NCBI GenBank assembly: GCA_001768565.1
Contig: MEOE01000028.1
Location: forward strand, 1 to 64,000
Direction of reading: 5' to 3'
DNA: 64,000 nucleotides
Source of the DNA: Bacteroidetes bacterium GWF2_33_16
Lineage (GTDB): Bacteria; Bacteroidota; Bacteroidia; Bacteroidales; UBA12077
Shown: in pieces, positions 28,344 through 38,216 of the stretch
How positions within the stretch are numbered: position 1 is the stretch's first letter
How the letters are laid out: every line of letters starts with the position of its first letter
Program-made: the position numbers and the translations under genes
The notes under the pieces: generated by a model
What the model saw: only the letters and a program-made list of their open reading frames with translations
Database searches by the model: none
What the model was told of the DNA's origin: nothing

Positions 28344-29414
28344 ATGAGTTTGTTTTTAGCATCCGAGAGTAAAAAAAGGAAGAAGTTGTTTTGGTTTCTT
28401 CAGTTTGCCTTTTGGTTTTCGAATATGATTTTGGATACAATAGTAATTCCAGTTAAACTTGATGGTAAGTTAATATTTCATCAATTCTATAATTTCACAT
28501 TAGCTTTTCTAGTAAGCTTATTACTTCGATTTTTTTATAAAAAGTTTAAGGTTTCAAATTTAGAGCCACTATACATTATTTCAATGTTAGTTGTATCCTC
28601 AATTACATTTGGAATTATTTGGAAGACATTTTTTTATTCAATAGCTGGGGTAGTTACAGGAGAATTTATAGCACATATTAAGTATTTTGGCGAAATTTTT
28701 TGGGCAAATATTTTTAGTGCAATTTATCCGTTTATAACCTGGAGTTCATTTTATTTAGGATTTAAAATTTATGAAGAATATAGCATCCAAAAGGAAAGTG
28801 CAGAAAAGTCTGCATCGCTTGCTCAAAGCGCACAATTAGAAATGCTTCGATATCAGTTAAACCCACACTTTCTGTTTAATACACTTAGCTCCTTAAGAGC
28901 ATTAATCAGACGAAAAGATAACGATATTGCCGAAGAAATGGTGACCAAAATATCTGAATTTTTAAAATATTCGTTACTCGAAGGAGAAGATAGCAAAGTG
29001 CCCCTTTCAAGAGAAATTAAAACCATAAATCATTATTTTGATATTGAAAAAGTTCGTTTTGGTAATCAACTCATAATTGAATATAATATTGATCCCCAAA
29101 CAGAAAACTTTCTAATACCGGTTTTTCTTATTCATCCCTTAATAGAAAATGCAGTTAAACATGGAATGAAAACAAGTCCTTCTCCGCTTAAAATATCTCT
29201 TACAACAAAAATGAAAGATAAAAATTTATGGATTGAGATTACTAATTCGGGAAAATGGATAGAACGCGATCCCGTTGATGATACCGCAAGAACAGGATTA
29301 CAAAACACACAAAAAAGACTGATACTGGCTTACCCAAAAGATCACATGATAGAAATTGTAAAGAACGAAGATTCGGTGTGTATTAGAATAATAATCCATA
29401 CGAATACAAATTAA
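28344..29414 (+). CDS. LytS/YehU-type sensor histidine kinase
   Basis: 356 residues. Four hydrophobic segments fill residues 14-140 without a recognisable extracellular domain, then a short coiled linker, then a His_kinase domain with QLNPHFLFNT, where H175 is the expected phosphorylation site. The ATP-binding part has LIENAVKHGM (N box) and a glycine-rich TGLQNTQKRL. Such kinases usually sense envelope state or a membrane-borne signal. The stop is 3 bases before the LytTR regulator gene, so the two form one operon. Confidence 0.9.
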   Translation: MSLFLASESKKRKKLFWFLQFAFWFSNMILDTIVIPVKLDGKLIFHQFYNFTLAFLVSLLLRFFYKKFKVSNLEPLYIISMLVVSSITFGIIWKTFFYSIAGVVTGEFIAHIKYFGEIFWANIFSAIYPFITWSSFYLGFKIYEEYSIQKESAEKSASLAQSAQLEMLRYQLNPHFLFNTLSSLRALIRRKDNDIAEEMVTKISEFLKYSLLEGEDSKVPLSREIKTINHYFDIEKVRFGNQLIIEYNIDPQTENFLIPVFLIHPLIENAVKHGMKTSPSPLKISLTTKMKDKNLWIEITNSGKWIERDPVDDTARTGLQNTQKRLILAYPKDHMIEIVKNEDSVCIRIIIHTNTN

Positions 29415-29417
29415 ACT

Positions 29418-30140
29418 ATGATAAAAAAAATAAAAGCTTTAATCGTTGATGATGAAGAATTAGCCAGAAGCGATCTGCATGCTTTGCTCTCGAAAATACC
29501 ATCAATTGAAATTGTTGGTGAAGCAAACGATGTTAAAACAGCTATTGAAGCTATTGAAAAGTTAAAACCTGATGTAGTATTTTTAGATATCCAATTTCCA
29601 CGCGAAACCGGATTCGACTTATTAGAGAAAACAGATATAAAGGCAAAAATAATATTTGTTACAGCTTTCGATAAGTATGCCATTCGCGCTTTTGAGATAA
29701 ATGCTCTTGATTATTTAATTAAACCTGTTGATCCTGAACGACTGGCTCTGTCTATTGAACGACTTGAAAACACCAATCTATCAGAAAAAAAGCAACTTGG
29801 TTTTAATTATACAGATTCCATTTTTATTGAACATGGAAATAATTTTTTCTTTGTTAAGGTAAATTCTATCATTTTAATTACTGCAGCTGCAGCATATACT
29901 GAAATTATTACATCAAATGGACAAAAGCTTTTGGCCCATAAATCGATGAAAGAATGGGAATCGCGTTTACCACAAAATACATTTGTAAGGATTCATCGTT
30001 CAACCATTATTAATATTGATTTTATTGAGAAAATGGATAAATGGTTCAATTACTCCTATCGGGTATATTTAAAAACAATCGACAAACCAATATCTATAAG
30101 TCGTCGTTACATTGCAACTATACGAGAGAGGATGACATGA
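29418..30140 (+). CDS. LytTR-family response regulator
   Basis: 240 residues. An N-terminal receiver domain has the acidic pocket VDDEE (11-15 region), phospho-acceptor D57 in DVVFLDIQF and K in LIKPVDPE. The C-terminal LytTR DNA-binding domain runs from about residue 140 (FFFVKVNSIILITAAAAYTE) to ISISRRYIATIRERM. It should bind short direct repeats upstream of target genes after phosphorylation by the adjacent LytS-type kinase. Likely targets nearby are the small lipoprotein, FISUMP or permease genes, but no site was identified. Confidence 0.9.
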   Translation: MIKKIKALIVDDEELARSDLHALLSKIPSIEIVGEANDVKTAIEAIEKLKPDVVFLDIQFPRETGFDLLEKTDIKAKIIFVTAFDKYAIRAFEINALDYLIKPVDPERLALSIERLENTNLSEKKQLGFNYTDSIFIEHGNNFFFVKVNSIILITAAAAYTEIITSNGQKLLAHKSMKEWESRLPQNTFVRIHRSTIINIDFIEKMDKWFNYSYRVYLKTIDKPISISRRYIATIRERMT

Positions 30141-30178
30141 TTTTTTCCTTTCCAAAACTAGCTCAGCATCAACCATTG

Positions 30179-31369
30179 TTACTTTAATGAATATTTTTTC
30201 TCAAGTTTTTTAATATAATCCATTGCTTCCTGAGAAAACAAAGGTGCGTCTTTTATATTCTTTGCTGCCTCATTATAAGCAACAAAAAATTGGAATGGAT
30301 TTGTTGCAATGGATTTAATGTATTCTTTACCAAATTCATTATAAATCACTTTAGCCATGTAATATCCCGTTGGATGACCCGATCTTGGAACAATATTATT
30401 GACTGCGCCTGATAAGTTCGGAGTTAATTCCTCGTTTCTGCTTATTTCTGTAAGTAAATAATTAAGCGTGTTAATAATTGCATATTGTGCTTTTTGTTCC
30501 ATTTCAATATTCTTTGCTTGCTCTGATAAATAGAAGCATCCCTCTTTTTCATTAAGTGGTAAAACATTTATCAAATCAGCAATTCCTTCGTTTTCAATTT
30601 TATTTAATGCCCATAAAATTTGCCGGTCTGGCCCATTTGGTTCTTTATATACAAGAGATTTATTGCGGATATGATGAAATGCTTCGTGTGCCAAAAGCAA
30701 AACTGTTGGATAATAGTTGTTTTGCCCTCTTTCTTTTAGACAATTTATTTCTACAACGGTATATTTTCCAGGATTTGTAATTCCAATAATAACAGGATCA
30801 TACCCGCGAGAATCATTAAAAACAATAAAGTTTATTTTAAATGAACTATCTATTTGGGCATTTGAAAGATATTCAGAAACATAGTTTTCTACCTCTCTTA
30901 AAGTTTCTGCCGAAGAAAGATAAGCAGCAAAATCTAGTAATTCACTCCTGTTTTTTTCGGCTTCTCGAAAACCTTCGATTGTTGGCAAAAGAGCCCAACT
31001 ATAATAATCCCCTTTCTTTTTGTATTTTTCAATAACCTCATTCAATTTTTCTTTTTCTGAAGGTTTAAAAATTACTGTAAGCAAGTCTCTAAAATAATTC
31101 TTTCCAAATTCAAGTCTTGCTAATTCTTTATATCCGGGACTTTCAATAAAAGTACTCCACATTTCATCCGTGGGCATTTCATCTTTTTTCAAAATATCAA
31201 CTATTTTAAAAAACTCAAGAATCCCTTCTATACAAAAATTTGGATTTCCCTTAATTTGAACCCCTATCTTATCAAAGAGTATAATTTCCTGATTGTTTTT
31301 CGATTCCAGCTTTGATTGAAACAAGCAGCAAATAATTATAAGAGTCAGTAGTTTTTTCATCTGTATCAA
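30179..31369 (-). CDS. Exported DUF5700 putative Zn-dependent protease
   Basis: 396 residues with a signal peptide of about 23 residues. The zinc motif is LLAHEAFHHIRNKS (HExxH), followed some 25 residues later by NKIENEGIADLIN, giving the second glutamate of a gluzincin. The overall layout matches the DUF5700 group of putative Zn-dependent proteases from Bacteroidetes. The substrate is unknown. It follows the MacB-like permease gene on the same strand after 91 bases and may share its transcript; it converges on the LytTR regulator gene, with 38 bases between. Confidence 0.8.
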   Translation of the reverse strand: MIQMKKLLTLIIICCLFQSKLESKNNQEIILFDKIGVQIKGNPNFCIEGILEFFKIVDILKKDEMPTDEMWSTFIESPGYKELARLEFGKNYFRDLLTVIFKPSEKEKLNEVIEKYKKKGDYYSWALLPTIEGFREAEKNRSELLDFAAYLSSAETLREVENYVSEYLSNAQIDSSFKINFIVFNDSRGYDPVIIGITNPGKYTVVEINCLKERGQNNYYPTVLLLAHEAFHHIRNKSLVYKEPNGPDRQILWALNKIENEGIADLINVLPLNEKEGCFYLSEQAKNIEMEQKAQYAIINTLNYLLTEISRNEELTPNLSGAVNNIVPRSGHPTGYYMAKVIYNEFGKEYIKSIATNPFQFFVAYNEAAKNIKDAPLFSQEAMDYIKKLEKKYSLK

Positions 31370-31460
31370 ATTTAAATAAACATTTAAACGACGACTGAAA
31401 TAATTATTTGCTGCCTAAGAGGGTCTTCTTTTTTACCTAAAATCTGCTTGATTTGTTATT

Positions 31461-33872
31461 TTATTCGTTTCTCAATGTATCAACAGGATTTGCTGCCGCG
31501 GCTCTATATGATTGGTATGCAATTGCCAGCATAGCCACTAAATAACTCAACAAAGCTGTTCCAACAAATACCCATATAGAAATATTCGTTCTATAGGCAA
31601 AATTCTCAAGCCACTTATTCATTAAATAATATGAAAATGGGCAAGCAATCACTAAGGCAACAATTACCAGTTTGGTAAAATCATAGGATAATTGCAAAAC
31701 CGTTTGAACTATAGTGGCTCCATTTACCTTTCGAATTCCAATTTCTTTTTTACGTTGCTCTGTTGAAAACAAGGCCAATCCGAATAATCCAAGGCAACTA
31801 ACAAAAAACGCGAGAAAAGTAAATGTCATTAATACTTTTCCAAGTCTTCTGTCTGATTGATAAAGTTGATTTAAACTATCTTCGAAAAAGGTAAACTCAA
31901 AGGGTTGCTCCGGAGCATATTGTTTCCATTTCGATTCAAGAAAAGAAACAGATGATCTGATATCGGAATTTTCTGCTAAACGAATTGCAATTGCACCTGT
32001 GCTTTTTTGCAGGAAAAAAATAAGTGGTTCTATAGGATTATGCGCCGATTCGTAGTTAAAATCCTCAACAACACCTATTACGTTATACATTGCAACTTCA
32101 TTTGGATTCATTGGCTCACCGATTGTTTTCCCAATAGGATCATCCCATCCAAAAGATTTTGCTGCAGCCTGATTTATTATAACCGCTACAGAATCGGTAG
32201 AAAACTCTTTTGAGAATTCTCTTCCTTTAATAATTTTCAAATCTATTGTTCTAAAATAATCGTAATCAACTTTCCACAATTCATATTTTGAAATATCATC
32301 CGATTTTATACCATCTTTAAAAAGAACAGAATTAGAACGGCTAGAAGGAATAGGCAGAAATCCGGAAATAGTTGCATTCTTAATGTTCGGATTTTTTAAT
32401 AATTCCTCCTTAAAGCTTTCTATACTATTTCCAAGTAGGTTTGCATTCCAAACAGAAAGAAGATTTTCTTTCCCATATCCTAATTTTTTATTCTGAATAT
32501 AATTCATTTGTTGATTCAAAATAATTGTTGATGTAAGCAAAACGATAGAAATCACAAACTGACCAACAACTAAAATACTTCGTAAGGTAGTTTTCTTTTT
32601 ACCTGAAGATACTTCGCTCTTAATAGCCGACATGGATTTAAACGATGATAAATAAAATGCCGGATAACTACCTGCAAAAAGACTGGTAATAATAATTAAA
32701 CCCAATAATCCTAGCAGAAATATGGGATCTAAATAATCAACCGAAAGAGTTTTTTGTGAAAGTTGGTTAAAATAAGGCAATAACAATTCAACAAAAATCA
32801 TAGCTATAATGTGAGCAATAAAAACTACAATAAATGATTCGACTAAAAAGTTTTGAACCAGCTTAAGCCTTTTCACCCCAAACATTTTTCGCAAACCAAC
32901 TTCTTTTGATCGTGCTAATGACTTTGCTGTTGAAAGATTTGTAAAGTTAATACAAGCCAGAATAAGGATAAATAATGCAATAATGCTAAAAATATAAACA
33001 TATTTTATATCGCTATTGATTGATAGTTCTCCTACAGTATGAGAATGCAAATGGATATCTTCTAAACGTTGCGTTTTAATATCGGCCCTAGTCCCCGATT
33101 TCTTAATATCTTCCCATGAAGCTCCCATAAACTCAGAAATCTGAACAGAAATGTACTTATCAACCAAAAGAGATAATTTCTTTTCAAAAGCTTTTTGATC
33201 AGCATTCTCTTTTAATAGAATATACGTTACAAAGTTAAAACTTACCCACCTAGGTTGATTGCATTCATCGTAACTATTTATAGATGCTATAAAATCGAAA
33301 TTAAAATGAGATGCTTTTGGAATATCCTTATAAACTCCAGTAATCTGATAATCGGTTTCATTGTCGAGTTTCAATATTTTGAAAATCGGATCTGTTTCTC
33401 CAAAATATTTTTTTGCCATTGACTCGCTTATGGTAATCGTATTAGGGGCTTTAAGAGCTGTTTTTGGATCTCCTTTTATAAGTTGAATAGTAAATACATC
33501 AAAAACTGTTGAGTCGGCAAAGATTACATTGCTTTCGTTAAAACTTTTATCCTCATATCGAATAGAACTACCACCATAATTTCTAAACCTAACAAAATTC
33601 TCAACTTCAGGAAATTCGCTTTTAATAGCAGGACCCATTGGAGCAGGGCAAACTACACAATTTTGCTCATTACCCTGCATGCTATAGAAAATATGGCATC
33701 TTACGATCCGAGATGACTTATCATTAAATTTATCGTATGAGAGTTCGTCTTTTACCCATAACATAATCATTATAAAACCGGCCATACCTATTGCCAAACC
33801 CATCGTATTTAAAAACATAAAGGTTTTGTTCCGCATGGTGATTCTGTAGAAAAATTTTAGGAATGTTTTCAT
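31461..33872 (-). CDS. MacB-like ABC permease with two FtsX domains
   Basis: 803 residues from the ATG at 33872 (MKTFLKFFYRITMRNKTF), the usual beginning of this family. An in-frame ATG at 33929 adds 19 polar residues, overlaps the possible sigma-54 element and is less likely. Domains: helix near 20-42, MacB_PCD core, three FtsX helices, a second core and a last FtsX domain ending AAAANPVDTLRNE. Paralogous to the permease at 24373. It is divergent from the NtrC-type regulator and kinase; that pairing of a sigma-54 regulator with a MacB-like permease recurs in Bacteroidetes and suggests direct control. No ATPase is encoded nearby. Confidence 0.87.
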   Translation of the reverse strand: MKTFLKFFYRITMRNKTFMFLNTMGLAIGMAGFIMIMLWVKDELSYDKFNDKSSRIVRCHIFYSMQGNEQNCVVCPAPMGPAIKSEFPEVENFVRFRNYGGSSIRYEDKSFNESNVIFADSTVFDVFTIQLIKGDPKTALKAPNTITISESMAKKYFGETDPIFKILKLDNETDYQITGVYKDIPKASHFNFDFIASINSYDECNQPRWVSFNFVTYILLKENADQKAFEKKLSLLVDKYISVQISEFMGASWEDIKKSGTRADIKTQRLEDIHLHSHTVGELSINSDIKYVYIFSIIALFILILACINFTNLSTAKSLARSKEVGLRKMFGVKRLKLVQNFLVESFIVVFIAHIIAMIFVELLLPYFNQLSQKTLSVDYLDPIFLLGLLGLIIITSLFAGSYPAFYLSSFKSMSAIKSEVSSGKKKTTLRSILVVGQFVISIVLLTSTIILNQQMNYIQNKKLGYGKENLLSVWNANLLGNSIESFKEELLKNPNIKNATISGFLPIPSSRSNSVLFKDGIKSDDISKYELWKVDYDYFRTIDLKIIKGREFSKEFSTDSVAVIINQAAAKSFGWDDPIGKTIGEPMNPNEVAMYNVIGVVEDFNYESAHNPIEPLIFFLQKSTGAIAIRLAENSDIRSSVSFLESKWKQYAPEQPFEFTFFEDSLNQLYQSDRRLGKVLMTFTFLAFFVSCLGLFGLALFSTEQRKKEIGIRKVNGATIVQTVLQLSYDFTKLVIVALVIACPFSYYLMNKWLENFAYRTNISIWVFVGTALLSYLVAMLAIAYQSYRAAAANPVDTLRNE

Positions 33873-33922
33873 AGTTGTAAAGTATTCATAATTATAATCA
33901 AAATCAATTGTTCTAATAACTA

Positions 33923-33941
33923 TTGCCAATTACAATGCCAA
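33923..33941 (-). promoter_or_regulatory. Sigma-54-like -24/-12 element before the MacB-like permease
   Basis: The minus strand reads TTGGCATTGTAATTGGCAA. The -24 half (TTGGCA) is good and the spacing to the second half is right, but the -12 half reads TTGG instead of TTGC, so one invariant base is off. A direct repeat of TTGGCA is the other reading. It lies about 50 bases upstream of the permease start and next to an NtrC-type activator gene. Confidence 0.3.
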
Positions 33942-34052
33942 CAATATTATGTATCTTATTTTATGACACTTACATCATTTCCCACTATTAATCCCAGAAA
34001 AAGTAGTGTTTCTTTTTTACACACTTGTGTGCTGTTTGTATCCACTTTTTTG

Positions 34053-34060
34053 TAGTTTTG
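34053..34060 (+). promoter_or_regulatory. -7 box of the NtrC-type regulator operon
   Basis: TAGTTTTG fits TAnnTTTG; a TTTG at 34035-34038 could be a close -33. Just upstream is the inverted repeat CACAC-TT-GTGTG (34020-34031). Confidence 0.45.
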
Positions 34061-34089
34061 AAAATAATTTAGATTTTGATTAAAAGAAA

Positions 34090-35466
34090 ATGTCTAAGAT
34101 TAAAGGTAAAATATTAATTATTGATGATAATGAAGGCATTCTTAAATCTCTTTCATTTGTTTTAGGTCAGGAGTTTGATGAAATTATTACCATTAAAAGC
34201 CCTTCAAAATTTACTTCGTTATTACAATCAGGAAGCTTTGATGTCATTCTTTTGGATATGAATTTTACTGCCGGAACAAATACAGGAAACGAAGGTATTT
34301 TCTGGCTCAGAGAAATAATGAGAAGCGATAAAAATGCCATAGTTATACTTATAACAGCTTACGGAGATATTGAATTGGCAGTAAAAACAATGAAAGAAGG
34401 GGCTACTGACTTTATTCAAAAACCTTTTGATCCCATAAAATTGATATCTACTGTAAAGGCTGCTTTTCAGCTTCGTCAATCAAAACTAAAAGTATCGAAG
34501 TTAGAACAAACCAAAAAAGTTTTATCGGAAGATCTGAATAAAAACTTCACAACACTTATTGGAAAATCACCAGCCTTAATGAACGTTCTAGAAACCGTTC
34601 GCAAGGTTGCTCCAACCGATGCCAATGTTTTGATTTTAGGTGAAAATGGAACCGGCAAGGAACTTATTGCAAGAGAAATACACAGGCAATCACATCGGGC
34701 AAACGAAGTATTTATTAGTGTTGACCTTGGCTCAATCTCTGAAACATTATTCGAAAGCGAACTATTTGGTCACCGAAAAGGTGCTTTTACCGATGCTAAA
34801 GAAGACCGAATAGGTCGATTCGAGACTGCATCAGGAGGAACATTGTTTCTTGATGAAATTGGAAATATCCCAGTTTCTCTTCAATCCAAATTATTAACTG
34901 TATTACAAAACAGACTGATTATACCTGTTGGATCATCTAAACAATTTGAAATTGATGTTCGGTTGATTTCGGCAACAAACAAATCATTGCCCAACATGAT
35001 TAAAAGCAATCTTTTCAGGGAGGATTTAATGTTCCGAATCAACACAGTACAAATTGAAATTCCTCCTTTACGAGAAAGAGGCGATGATATTATATTGCTG
35101 GCGGAGCATTTTATTAAAATTTATAGCAAAAAATATGATAAACCAGAAATAAAAATCAATACCAATGCTATTGATCGACTATTGAAATATGACTGGCCAG
35201 GCAATGTGAGAGAATTACAACACATGATGGAAAATGCAGTTATTATGGCTGATGGGTTTACAATAAAACCTGAAAATCTTCAATTTACCACACGAATAGC
35301 AAACGAATCTCCCATAAAAACAAAATCGTTGAATCTAAATGATATTGAAAAAGAAACCATAAAAGAGGCTTTGCTAAAACATAAAGGAAACATTTTCAAA
35401 ACAGCCGAAGAACTTGGTATAACCAGAAAAACATTATACAACAAAATCGAAAAGTATGAACTCTAA
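34090..35466 (+). CDS. NtrC-family sigma-54-dependent response regulator
   Basis: 458 residues. Receiver domain with phospho-acceptor D56 (DVILLDMNF); AAA+ domain with Walker A GENGTGKE (184-191), the sigma-54 contact loop GAFTDA (231-236, where most relatives have GAFTGA), Walker [12 protein letters not shown], and a Fis-type helix-turn-helix at the C-terminus ([20 protein letters not shown]). It activates sigma-54 promoters after phosphorylation. The kinase gene starts inside its last codons (11-base overlap). The divergent MacB-like permease is the obvious candidate target. Confidence 0.93.
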   Translation: MSKIKGKILIIDDNEGILKSLSFVLGQEFDEIITIKSPSKFTSLLQSGSFDVILLDMNFTAGTNTGNEGIFWLREIMRSDKNAIVILITAYGDIELAVKTMKEGATDFIQKPFDPIKLISTVKAAFQLRQSKLKVSKLEQTKKVLSEDLNKNFTTLIGKSPALMNVLETVRKVAPTDANVLILGENGTGKELIAREIHRQSHRANEVFISVDLGSISETLFESELFGHRKGAFTDAKEDRIGRFETASGGTLFLDEIGNIPVSLQSKLLTVLQNRLIIPVGSSKQFEIDVRLISATNKSLPNMIKSNLFREDLMFRINTVQIEIPPLRERGDDIILLAEHFIKIYSKKYDKPEIKINTNAIDRLLKYDWPGNVRELQHMMENAVIMADGFTIKPENLQFTTRIANESPIKTKSLNLNDIEKETIKEALLKHKGNIFKTAEELGITRKTLYNKIEKYEL

Positions 35467-36796
35467 CAAATACTACATTGGGATTATTGTTCGTGTAATA
35501 CTAATTGTTATAGTATCTCTATCATTGGCATTTGTATCGTTTAAAACAAATTACTTATACTCCATTATGGGTCTTATAATCGTTGTTTCGATCCAAACAT
35601 GGAACCTCATCAACTATATTTTAAAAAGAAGAGATGACCTTAAACGAATGCTTGAATACATAAAGGAAAATAACCCAACCATGTATTTTTCACAGTCGCG
35701 AACCTATCCCTTTAATGAGCTTGGATATTTTTTAAATGAGGTAGGAGATATTGTTCGTGAAGTACGTATTGAGAAAGAAAACCAATTCAGATATACCCAA
35801 TATATTGTAGAGAATATAAGGATTGGTTTGTTCTCGTTCGATCAGAACGGAAAAATAGAGATTATAAACACTGCAGCAAAAAGTCTGCTTGCTATCCCCG
35901 AAATAAAATCTGTGGATTTGTTAGAAAAAGTTCTGCCAGGATTACCAGATACTTTAAAAAAAATGAATCCGGCAGATCAAAAAGTAATTGTTTTTAAAAC
36001 CAACGGAAAAATTCAGCATCTGGCTTTTCGGTTGTCATTTTTCAAAATAGGTGAAAAAGAAATTAAGGTAGTTTCGTTTCAGGATATTAAAAACGAGCTT
36101 GATGAAAAAGAAATGGAATCGTGGCAGAAACTTATACGAGTGCTTACTCACGAAATAATAAATTCGATTACTCCAGTTACAACACTTACAGGTACTATTA
36201 AAGGTTTTTTTAAATCAAATAATAATATTTCAGAAAACACCATTCAGCAAACAGTTACAGGACTTGAGTTAATTGAGGAAAGAGGAAAGGCGCTAATCGA
36301 TTTTGTGAATAAATTCAGAAGCTTAACAAAGCTACCCACACCGAAGTTTGAAGAAGTTAAGGTAGCAGAATTGGTTCGCGGTATTGAAATATTAAAAAGA
36401 GATGAGTTAGCTGAAAAAAATATTCAATTACGGATTTCTCTTGATGATGAAACAAGGGTAATAGTTTGTGATCGAAGTCTCATAGAACATGTGCTGATAA
36501 ACCTTTTAAATAATGCAGCCGATGCGGTTTGTACTAATACAGAATTAAAAGGGAAAAGTATAACCATTAAAAGTATTATAAATAATGATCAGCGACCAAT
36601 AATATGTGTAATAGATAATGGATCGGGAATTCCAGAAAATCTTCAGGAAGAAATATTCATTCCGTTTTTTACAACAAAAGAGCAAGGCTCAGGAATTGGT
36701 CTAAGCCTTGCCCGGCAAATTATGCGGTTACATGAAGGGACTATTTCGGTTAATTCAAAACCTGGAGTTGAAACAGTGTTCTCTCTGGTCTTTTAA
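35456..36796 (+). CDS. Sensor histidine kinase paired with the NtrC-type regulator
   Basis: 446 residues. Two N-terminal membrane helices (about 7-28 and 33-54) with a very short loop, a PAS-like segment (about 110-205, ENIRIGLFSFDQNGKIEIIN), a dimerisation helix with H232 in RVLTHEIINSITP, and a HATPase domain with NLLNNAADAV, DNGSGIP and GSGIGLSLARQIM. The short external loop argues for sensing at the membrane or in the cytoplasm rather than of a periplasmic ligand. It is translated from within the end of the regulator gene. Its stop is only 6 bases from the end of the convergent TlpA-like gene, with no terminator between. Confidence 0.92.
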   Translation: MNSNKYYIGIIVRVILIVIVSLSLAFVSFKTNYLYSIMGLIIVVSIQTWNLINYILKRRDDLKRMLEYIKENNPTMYFSQSRTYPFNELGYFLNEVGDIVREVRIEKENQFRYTQYIVENIRIGLFSFDQNGKIEIINTAAKSLLAIPEIKSVDLLEKVLPGLPDTLKKMNPADQKVIVFKTNGKIQHLAFRLSFFKIGEKEIKVVSFQDIKNELDEKEMESWQKLIRVLTHEIINSITPVTTLTGTIKGFFKSNNNISENTIQQTVTGLELIEERGKALIDFVNKFRSLTKLPTPKFEEVKVAELVRGIEILKRDELAEKNIQLRISLDDETRVIVCDRSLIEHVLINLLNNAADAVCTNTELKGKSITIKSIINNDQRPIICVIDNGSGIPENLQEEIFIPFFTTKEQGSGIGLSLARQIMRLHEGTISVNSKPGVETVFSLVF

Positions 36797-36802
36797 TTCT
36801 AT

Positions 36803-37900
36803 CTAATGTAATACATCTTTTAGTTTTCTTTTAAGGTCAGAAATACTTAGCTCCTTGGCAACAATAACTCCTTCAGGATTGACAAGAATATTAAATGGAT
36901 TATACTCCCAGCAATAGAGTACTCTTGCAGGATCATTTGATCTGTCGAGATTACACACCTGTGGCCAGGTAATTCCATCTGCTTTTATTGCACCAATCCA
37001 AAGTTCTTTTTTTACATCAGACGAAATACCAAGTATTTCAAATCCTTTGTTTTTATATTGCTTATAAATTTTTACAAGCTCGGGATTTTCTTTTCGGCAT
37101 GGTCCGCAATTCGACGACCAGAAATCGATTAATACCCATTTGCCTTTAAAGGACGACAGCGAAATTTCAGCTCCAGAAGAATCATTCATTGTAAAATCGG
37201 GAGCAATCTTTCCAATGGCAACTCTATCAAGGTTCGTAATTTTTTCAATTACCATTTTGCTGTATTTTGATGACAAAATTGATGGATCAAGCTGATTATA
37301 CAGCTCCTTGAGCTCTTCAACTGTTGCTCTGAAAAACAATTCTTCAAGCATTATGTAAGGCACTGCAACACTATTTAAATGCTGTCTTGAGAAATCAATA
37401 ATAAACTCCTTTTGTTTGGTATATAATTTTCCATATCCATCTTTGGCTTGTTCAAGCAATTCATTATTATTTGCTTTCTCTGCCTCGTTATAAATGATTG
37501 ATAAGCTATCTTTTTCAGCAGCAAATCTTTCTGAAAAACTCCTCGTAAATTCTTTGTAAATTTTATCTGTTTCAGAACCAGCTATTAGTGCCTTACTCAA
37601 TTCATCAACATTGCCGGTTATTTCAATTTTAGAGTTTTCAATAAAAACAGGAATATAACCTGAAATACCTTCTATTTCAATATAGGCCTGAACAGGCATG
37701 TCAATATTTCCAATAATTGTAAATTGGTCATTTTCAGATATTGATTTTGCAATTGTATCTTTTTTTCCTGTCCATTCGAAAATCAGAATCTCCTTATTGC
37801 CTAACCCTCTTAATTCACCGGTAATTAAATACTTATCTTGCTTTTGGGAGCAAGAAATAAACACAAAAATTGAAATTGTAAAAAGTATACATGCTTTCAT
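36803..37900 (-). CDS. TlpA-like thioredoxin-fold lipoprotein with DUF4369 N-terminus
   Basis: 365 residues. Lipobox FISC (C17). Residues of about 22-115 form a DUF4369 beta domain (YLITGELRGLGNKEILIFEW), a helical linker follows, and residues of about 230-365 are an AhpC/TSA-TlpA thioredoxin fold with active-site C265-G-P-C268 (WSSNCGPCRKENPEL). Such proteins reduce disulfides or deliver reducing power in the periplasm; this arrangement is very common in Bacteroidetes. It converges on the histidine kinase gene. It probably has its own transcript, as 316 bases separate it from the gene upstream. Confidence 0.9.
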   Translation of the reverse strand: MKACILFTISIFVFISCSQKQDKYLITGELRGLGNKEILIFEWTGKKDTIAKSISENDQFTIIGNIDMPVQAYIEIEGISGYIPVFIENSKIEITGNVDELSKALIAGSETDKIYKEFTRSFSERFAAEKDSLSIIYNEAEKANNNELLEQAKDGYGKLYTKQKEFIIDFSRQHLNSVAVPYIMLEELFFRATVEELKELYNQLDPSILSSKYSKMVIEKITNLDRVAIGKIAPDFTMNDSSGAEISLSSFKGKWVLIDFWSSNCGPCRKENPELVKIYKQYKNKGFEILGISSDVKKELWIGAIKADGITWPQVCNLDRSNDPARVLYCWEYNPFNILVNPEGVIVAKELSISDLKRKLKDVLH

Positions 37901-38216
37901 AGTTTTTCTATTTAATTATCTAATTTTAAAATTCTGCTTTTATTTTTAATTAATTTATAGCGTCTATTCTCCTTTTTAACTGAAATTAATTTTATTAATC
38001 ATTACAAATTTTAAAACCTATCAATGAATTCAACTAATGAGATAATCTCAGAATATAAAATTCTTAATGCAATAAAGAACAAGGCAGCAGATAATATTGG
38101 AAAAACTCGATAAGTCATTGTTATATCTACCTTGTCTGTTTAATTCTGCTAAACAATACTTGCAATGTTGCAATTGTTGGCAAAAGCATAAATTTTAATT
38201 TCCAATTAATGTGCAT
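37901..38216. other. 316-base intergenic stretch
   Basis: Contains only a 29-codon plus-strand frame (38024-38113) with no supporting signal. I see no terminator hairpin, RNA or clear promoter. Confidence 0.5.

Noticed and set aside
38024..38113. 29-codon plus-strand frame in the 316-base spacer
   Set aside because: Too short, no promoter or ribosome-binding signal, and no recognisable peptide.
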